Source of the DNA: Thinopyrum elongatum
Lineage: Eukaryota; Streptophyta; Magnoliopsida; Poales; Poaceae
Direction: 5' to 3'
Length of the DNA: 64,000 nucleotides
Assembly (NCBI GenBank): GCA_011799875.1
Contig: CM022298.1
Location: forward strand, 54,713,792-54,777,791
Under the pieces are notes generated by a model. It worked only from the letters and a program-made list of their open reading frames with translations, did not search any database and was not told where the DNA came from. Within the stretch, counting starts at the first letter, position 1, and each line of letters starts with the position of its first letter. Shown here piece by piece: positions 57,997-64,000 of the stretch. The translations under genes were made by a program, and so were the position numbers.

Positions 57997-60110
57997 ATTC
58001 TTGGGTTGGAGACGGGCAGCCTTTTCCTCCGCGGCCTTCTCATGGGGGCCGGCGGCGCACGGCTCGCCGGGCGCGCAAGGATGGGGGTGAGCACACGGCG
58101 AACCTCGTCGCAGAAGCGGCCAACCTGCTCCTGGACAGCCGATGCAAGCTCTTGCTGCAAGTCTGGGCTACCATCGCTGGGCGCCACGGAAAGGCTAACC
58201 CGGCACGTAGTCACCTCCCTTGTGCATGCATGCATGGGCCCCAACCGGAGCGTCATCCACGGGCCCCCATGCATGCCGTGCTGTCATCGGACAGGCATTC
58301 CAGGCTCAAGGAATCTCCACCGTCTTTGAACTGGTCCGCGGGTGGCAGGCGCGTGGGGTCCTGGTCCGGATTGGACTGCAGCGTGGGGACAGGCCCTGGG
58401 GTGGCCTGCAACATCAGATCCCTCGTTGATCCTGCACCCTGGCAGCGGCCCAGGGGTCTGGACGTCTCCCTCTGTCGCGCCCCCCTCATTGGCCGTATCC
58501 GCACTTTCCAACCGCTGGCTAAAAGAAGCCTCGGATCCCGCATCCACAGGGGTCCGCTTCCCATCTGTTAGATGGCCCACCTCCGGGGCAGAGGCGGTAG
58601 ACGACACGCCATGCGATTGGGTAGCGCGACCGAATCCCGTCGTATGCAGCGACTGGTCTTCCAACGGTGTCTGACCGCCAGCCACGCGTCTCGGCCCGAT
58701 CCGTCTACAGGCGCTTTTTGCGGTGGCAGCCAGCCCACACGCAGGCTGCGACCCCACCTGGTCCACCGTACCCGGTTTGAACTCCAAGCTGCCTCACCGG
58801 CGGGGCGGAGCCGGCCGGGCCCACGGCCTCCTCCAGAGCCACTGCGACGTCGGCCCCTGGTCCGCGAATGACCACGCCTCCCCTGACCGTCCGAGCCGTC
58901 CTCCGAGTCCGCACCACCTGAAGACGGCGGCGGAGATCCGCGCGCCGCGACCCTGGGGGTGATCGGTGGCGCCTCCTGGAAGATGTCGACAGGGTACCAG
59001 AGGCCGTCGGCGGCCCCGTCGCCCTGCCTCAGCGCCCGCCGGTCCGGCTCCTCCACCACCAGGATGCGCCGGGGAGGGATCCGAGCTGGGTCATCCATGA
59101 GCAACCAAACTCGAAACAGCGCCATGTCGTGCCGGCTCACAGTACAGTCCGCCACCTTGACGACGACCCCAGGCCCCAAAGAACCGATTCCGCCGTTCGC
59201 CTGGTCCAAGCGTTCGCCGGCACACCCCTCAGGGCCAGCGGCACAAGGAGCGGCATCGAGATGCCAGTTGCTTGAGTCTGTCAAATCCATGGCCGCAGAA
59301 CGAGCGAGAATAACGCCGGCCACCAGCTTATCACGCGTGGCCATGTCTCTGCATAGGACAAGAAAGTCCTCCGGGTAGTAGGCTCGGATCGAGATGTCCA
59401 GCGGGCTGAGCTCGTACTCGTCGATGATCGCCGCCGCCGCCGAAGCCGGGCTCACGGCCGGCCGCGGGCCGCCGATGGTGACCAGGACAGCCCGTGACAA
59501 CTCCACCTCCAGCTCGCGAAGATCCGCGCCCGTCTCCAGGAAACAGCAGTCGGCAGGCTCTGGCGTCGCCATCCCCTCCTGGGCGCGCTGCTCCACCGGC
59601 ACCGAGAACTGGGGGCCAAATGCGCTCTGGACTAACCCCTGGACTGACCCCGCAGTCATGGCGCAGTGCCGGCGGCGGGCGCGGGTGCTGCGAGACAGGG
59701 GAGAAGCTGCGCGGCCGCGTGCAGCCCCGCGAGATGTGATTGGCGCCACCGCACTGGACGCAGCGAGTGGGGTTGGTGCACTCCACCGAGATGTGGCCGC
59801 CGTCGCTGCCGCAGTTATAGCAGCAGCCGAAGAGGGCCGCCGGGAGCCTCGAATCAGGGCGCGGCTTGGAGGCGGGGACGTTGCGCGGCCGCCTGGCGGG
59901 CGCCCGCCGCCTGGGAGGGGAGCGCTTCTTGGGAGCCCCGTGGCGACGGCCGCGCGCGGTCTGCCAACCCACAGGATCAGCCGCCCTCGCCGGAGGCCGA
60001 GAGGGGCCGGAAGCGCCCGCGCCGCCCTGGACGATGGGGCCAAAGGCGGAGCCAAGGACCTGTGGGACGATGAGGGAGCCGAGAAGTGCCTCTAATCGAA
60101 CCATCTTCAT
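57997..60110 (-). pseudogene. LINE ORF1 (nucleic-acid-binding protein), frameshifted
   Basis: From ATG 60,110 (MKMVRLEALLGSL) a Pro/Arg-rich part leads to two zinc knuckles: CCYNCGSDGGHISVEC and CVQCGGANHISRGC. Near 59,660 the frame shifts to one reading MTAGSVQGLVQSAFGPQ, then ELEVELSRAVLV, SIRAYYPEDFLVLC, GPGVVVKVAD and RVWLLMDDPARIPPRRILVV to a stop at 58,568. This matches the N-domain of plant LINE ORF1 proteins. Pieces from 58,560 to 57,997 lie in changing frames (for example DLQQELASAVQEQVGRFCDE). The C-terminal end is at 36,465-36,589, beyond CACTA 2. Confidence 0.85.
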
Positions 60111-60264
60111 TTAATGAAGAAACCCATCACAAAGGAAGTATCCGAGGATGTGCTGGACCCAAGCGACATGGTGATGCCTTGATGGCAGAGGCACCATACA
60201 GGCAGCGACAAACCAAACACTGAGGAATGCCAATATACTTAGTGATTAACTTCAAATGATAACA

Positions 60265-60895
60265 TTTTTTTTTTTGAAAAGAAGGATAACCCCTGGCCTC
60301 TGCATCAGCACGATGCATGCAGCCATATATTATTAATAGTGCAAAATCCAGCAGCCGAACACCATCGACCCAGAAATAAATCGGAAAACAAACCCTGAGG
60401 CCGTATACCTCGCGACAGTACCTCCCTCAGATAGCCACTAATCCCTATGATACAATACACAACATAAACGAAAATACACAACTCCTAGGCTATGCCTTCA
60501 AGAAGGAATTGCCGCACGTGCGCCGATGATGACGAGTCGACCACATGGTTGAACTCCGGATTCTCATCCCCAAAGCCAAGCTTCAATCCACCACCTTCAG
60601 TAAGGACACGACACAGCGCGCGATGACATAGTCTGATCGGAGATCTTGTGTTTCCACCAGAGTGCATAAACTCGTCGCTGAAGCCGTCTGTACCATCCGC
60701 CCTTATCCGTCTACCGACACCTTGATAGCCGGATACCTCTGGAGGAGACAACGGAAGAAAGAAGACATCCCATACCGCCTGCCTCCCGCTACTGTCGCAC
60801 CACCTTCGATCCGACAGCAACAAACTAAACATGACACCTCCACCAGAGCCACCGTGCATCACCTGCCGGTAGCCGGCATGACTTGACGTCTCTAT
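60265..60895 (-). mobile_element. LINE 3' end fragment with poly(A)
   Basis: On the minus strand the segment ends GCAGAGGCCAGGGGTTATCC, TTCTTTTC and then an 11-A tail (T run at 60,265-60,275), a 3' end typical of grass LINEs. It is 5'-truncated. The ORF at 60,485-60,901 has no LINE domain and is probably 3' leader or chance. The 154 bp between this tail and ORF1 at 60,110 is likely 5' leader of the first LINE. Confidence 0.65.
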
Positions 60896-60898
60896 ATA

Positions 60899-61200
60899 CA
60901 CTAGTAGAAAACAGGGCTTTGGTTCGGGCCAGCCCAGCCCATTAGTCCCGGTTCAGTCACGAACCGAGACCCATGGGGGGCATACGTCCTGGTTCATGCG
61001 CCCAGGGGGCCGGCCGGGGCCTCGTGGGCATTGGTCCCGGTTCGTCTGGACCCATTTGTCCCGGTTCCTGGCACGAACCGGGACCAATGAGCCTCGCTCC
61101 TGGCCCACATCCATTGGTCCCGGTTCGTGGCTTGAACCGGGACAGAAGGGGGGCCTTTAGTCCCGGTTCCACGCACGAACCGGGACCAATGAGGTGGCTA
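60899..61200. repeat. Terminal and subterminal repeats of the Caspar-like element
   Basis: At least six copies in both orientations of TTGGTCCCGGTTC, for example near 61,033, 61,050, 61,110 and 61,160. These are presumed binding sites of the element's DNA-binding protein. ORFs here are artefacts of the repeats. Confidence 0.85.
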
Positions 61201-61640
61201 TATATACCCCATCGCCGGCGAGCAGAGCACTCCACACTGCTCTGTTTTTTCTGGCCGGCGAGGGGAGAGCTTTGTGGTGCTCTAGCTCACCTCCTATGCA
61301 CATGAGGTGTTTGATGAAATGCCCGAGCCACACTAGTTAAGCTTTCTCCTCTCGAAGCTCGACCTTCAAGCTCCATTTTCCTCAAGATTTGTCTAGGTTT
61401 AGCGGTCCGTCATGTCCCGTCCCCGTCTTCACCGACGTCGATCGCCCGCACCGATGTCGTCGCCGGCATAACCATGGTGAGCCTCTTGTTCTTATCTTCT
61501 TTCTAAAAGAAAAAAATTCTTACTTGTATGATTTAGATAGATACTTGTCTAATTTTCTTACTTTTATTACTGTTTGTTATTATATAGTGCGATGTTTTGT
61601 AATGGTTTTTTACACACTTAATTATATATAATGCATGCAG

Positions 61641-64000
61641 ATGAACCGGCAATGGATGTACGGTGACAGACGCACCTCCGAGTACATTAAGGGCGTGCAT
61701 AATTTTCTCGAAGTGGCTGAGGCAAACAAGCAGAATGGTTTTATGTGTTGTCCATGCCCTATATGTGGGAATACGAATACTCAGACCGGAAAATCCTTCA
61801 CACCCACAAGCTTGAGAAGGGTTTCATGCCACACTATAATGTTTGGACCAGGCACGGAGAAATAGGGGTTATGATGGAAGACAGCGAAGAAGAAGAGGAC
61901 GATGACAACTATGTGCCCCCTGAATACGGTGATGCTGCAACGGGGGAAGCTGAAGATCAAGTGGAACCAGACGATGTGCCCGATGATGATCTCCGCCGGG
62001 TCATTGTTGATGCAAGGAGACAGTGCGAAAGTGAAAAGGAGAAGCTGAAATTCGATCGCATGTTAGAGGATCACCAAAAAGGGTTGTACCCCAATTGCGA
62101 AGATGGCAACACAAAGCTCGGTACCGTACTGGAATTGCTGCAGTGGAAGGCAGAGAATGCTGTGCCTGACAAAGGATTTGAGAAGCTACTGAAAATATTG
62201 AAGAAGAAGCTTCCAAAGGATAACGAATTGCCCGACAGTACATACGCAGCAAAGAAGGTCGTATGCCCTCTAGGATTGGAGGTGCAGAAGATACATGCAT
62301 GCCCTAATGACTGCATCCTGTACCGCGGTGCGTACGAGAATTTGAACGCATGCCCAGTATGCGGTGCATTGCGGTATAAGATCAGACGAGATGACCCTGG
62401 TGATGCTGACGGCGAGCCCCCCAGGAAGAGGGTTCCTGCGAAGGTGATGTGGTATGCTCCTATAATACCACGGTTGAAACGTCTGTTCAGAAACAAAGAG
62501 CATGCCAAGTTGATGCGATGGCATAGAGAGGACCGTAAGAAAGACGGGAAGTTGAGAGCACCCGCTGACGGGTCGCAGTTGAGAAAAATCGAGAGAAAGT
62601 ACTGGGAGGAGTTTGCAGGTGACGCAAGGAACGTATGGTTTGGTTTAAGCGTGGATGGCATTAATCCTTTCGGGGAGCAGAGCAGCAATCACAGCACCTG
62701 GCCCGTGACTCTATGTATCTATAACCTTCCTCCTTGGCTGTGCATGAAGCGAAAGTTCATTATGATGCCAGTACTCATCCAAGGCCCTAAGCAACCCGGC
62801 AACGACATTGATGTGTACCTAAGGCCATTAGTTGAAGAACTTTTACAGCTGTGGAATGGAAAAGGTGTACGTGTGTGGGATGAGCACAGACAGGAAGAAT
62901 TTGACCTGCATGCGTTGCTGTTTGTAACCATCAATGATTGGCCTGCTCTCAGTAACCTTTCAGGACAGACAAACAAGGGATACCACGCATGCACTCACTG
63001 TTTAGCAGACACCGAAAGTATATACCTGGACAAATGCAGGAAGAATGTGTACCTAGGGCATCGTCGATTTCTTCCGACCAACCATCAATGTTGAAAGAAA
63101 GGCAAGCATTTCAAAGGTGAGGCAGATCATCGGAAGAAGCCCGCCATGCGTACCGGTGATCACGTACTTGCTATGGTCAATGATTTACACGTAATCTTTG
63201 GAAAGGGTCCCGGCGGACTATCTGTTCCGAATGACGCTGAGGGACGCGCTCCCATGTGGAAGAAGAAATCTATATTTTGGGACCTACCCTTCTGGAAAGA
63301 CCTAGAGGTCCGCTATTCAATTGACGTGATGCACGTGACAAAGAACCTTTGCGTGAACCTGCTAGGCTTCTTGGGCGTGTATGGAAAGACAAAAGATACA
63401 CCGGAGGCACGGGAGGACTTGCAACGTTGGCACGAAAAAGACGGCATGCCTCCAAAGCAGTATGAAGGTCCTTCCAGCTACGCTCTTACCAAAGAAGAGA
63501 AGGAAATCTTCTTTGAATACCTGCTCAGTATGAAGGTCCCGTCTGGCTTCTCGTCGAATATAAAGGGAATAATAAATATGGCAGAGAAAAAGTTCCAGAA
63601 CCTAAAGTCTCATGACTGCCACGTGATTATGACGCAACTACTTCCGGTTGCATTGAGGGGGCTTCTACCGGAAAATGTTCGATTAGCCATTGTGAAGCTA
63701 TGTGCATTCCTCAATGCAATCTCTCAGAAGGTGATCGATCCAGAAATCATACCAAGGCTAAGGATTGATGTGGCGCAATGTCTTGTCAGTTTCGAGCTGG
63801 TGTTCCCACCATCCTTCTTCAATATCATGGCGCGCGTCCTAGTTCATCTAGTCGATGAGATTGTCGTTCTGGGCCCCGTATTTCTACACAATATGTTCCC
63901 CTTTGAGAGGTTCATGGGAGTCCTAAAGAAATATGTCCGTAACCGCGCTAGGCCAAAAGGAAGCATCTCCATGGGCCATCAAACAGAGGATGTCATTGGG
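61641..64000 (+). pseudogene. CACTA TNPD transposase (Transposase_21 type), lightly damaged, runs off window
   Basis: After a leader (61,201-61,494) and an intron ending TGCATGCAG, translation starts at 61,641 (MNRQWMYGDRRTSEYIKGVH). The N-terminal Transposase-associated part includes MCCPCPICGN; near 61,775 a small indel shifts the frame to SDRKILHTH and FMPHYNVWTRHGEIG. Then the acidic linker, ACPNDCILYRGAYENLNACP (zinc-binding), FGLSVDGINPFG, VTINDWPALSNLSGQTNKGY and ACTHCLADTES follow. A TGA at 63,092-63,094 replaces the codon before KKGKHFKG, probably CGA. The frame is then open to 64,000, through FWDLPFWKDLEVRYSIDVMH, VTKNLCVNLLGFLGVYGKT and MFPFERFMGVLKKYVRNRA. This is the catalytic RNase-H-like region of CACTA transposases. 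One frameshift and one stop separate it from an open frame in this window. Confidence 0.88.

Larger units (their letters stand above)
60899..64000 (+). mobile_element. Caspar-like CACTA transposon, 5' part
   Basis: Begins CACTAGTAGAAAACAGGGCT, a Caspar-type terminus, followed by subterminal repeats of GGTCCCGGTTCG / CGAACCGGGACCAAT to about 61,195 and by a TNPD transposase gene. The element leaves the window on the right, so its 3' end and TSD cannot be checked (left flank ATA). Confidence 0.88.

Noticed and set aside
58284..60114. Many overlapping ORFs on both strands in the LINE ORF1 region
   Set aside because: High GC opens all frames; only the minus-strand frames with zinc knuckles and LINE N-domain motifs are kept.

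Overview
This is repeat-dominated plant nuclear DNA, most likely from a Triticeae grass (wheat, Aegilops or barley group). The evidence is an Angela/BARE-like Copia element, an Athila-like Gypsy element, a Caspar-like CACTA transposon, a plant LINE, small MITEs and two very large CACTA elements, all inserted into one another. I see no ordinary single-copy host gene, rRNA, tRNA or CRISPR array. Element family names are from memory; superfamily calls rest on termini, target-site duplications (TSDs) and protein motifs.

Layout. 1-1879: end of an LTR. 1880-3741: CACTA-derived fragment with ~500-bp tandem repeats. 3742-7418: 3' part of a Gypsy element with its 3' LTR. 7419-8092 and 29808-34192: an Angela-like Copia element (gag-protease, then pol and 3' LTR), split by a 21.7-kb CACTA element (8093-29804, TSD TGA). 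34193-36589 and 57997-60110: a minus-strand LINE, split by a second large CACTA element (36590-57996) that has lost its right end. 60265-60895: another LINE 3' end with poly(A). 60899-64000: a Caspar-like CACTA element with a nearly open TNPD transposase running off the window.

The two large CACTA elements are the notable part. No TNPD transposase is visible in either, but they carry an unusual gene set. Near the left end, on the minus strand, each has a spliced B3-type DNA-binding domain gene. Near the right end, on the plus strand, each has a DEDDy 3'-5' exonuclease gene of the WRN/WEX type. Element 1 also carries a gene with an acidic region followed by a zf-XS-like zinc finger (the SGS3/FDM type of RNA-silencing factors) and a spliced gene joining a B3-like domain to an F-box/LRR/FBD protein. 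Element 2 instead carries three Ala/Pro-rich ORFs, one with a coiled-coil-like C-terminus. The genes are punctuated by short motifs (CACACGGTT, CGCAAACG and relatives) that also form the subterminal arrays, as if several smaller CACTA units had been joined.

Nearly every gene is damaged by stops (often CGA to TGA), frameshifts or insertions. A 7.3-kb CACTA element with 29-bp terminal repeats and a captured HSP90 exon sits inside the zf-XS-like gene. A solo LTR sits inside the second exonuclease gene. A 9.5-kb Athila-like element lies in the middle of element 2. My main hypothesis is that this CACTA lineage carries a regulatory or silencing-related cassette (B3 protein, zf-XS protein, WEX-like exonuclease, F-box protein) of which these are decayed copies.
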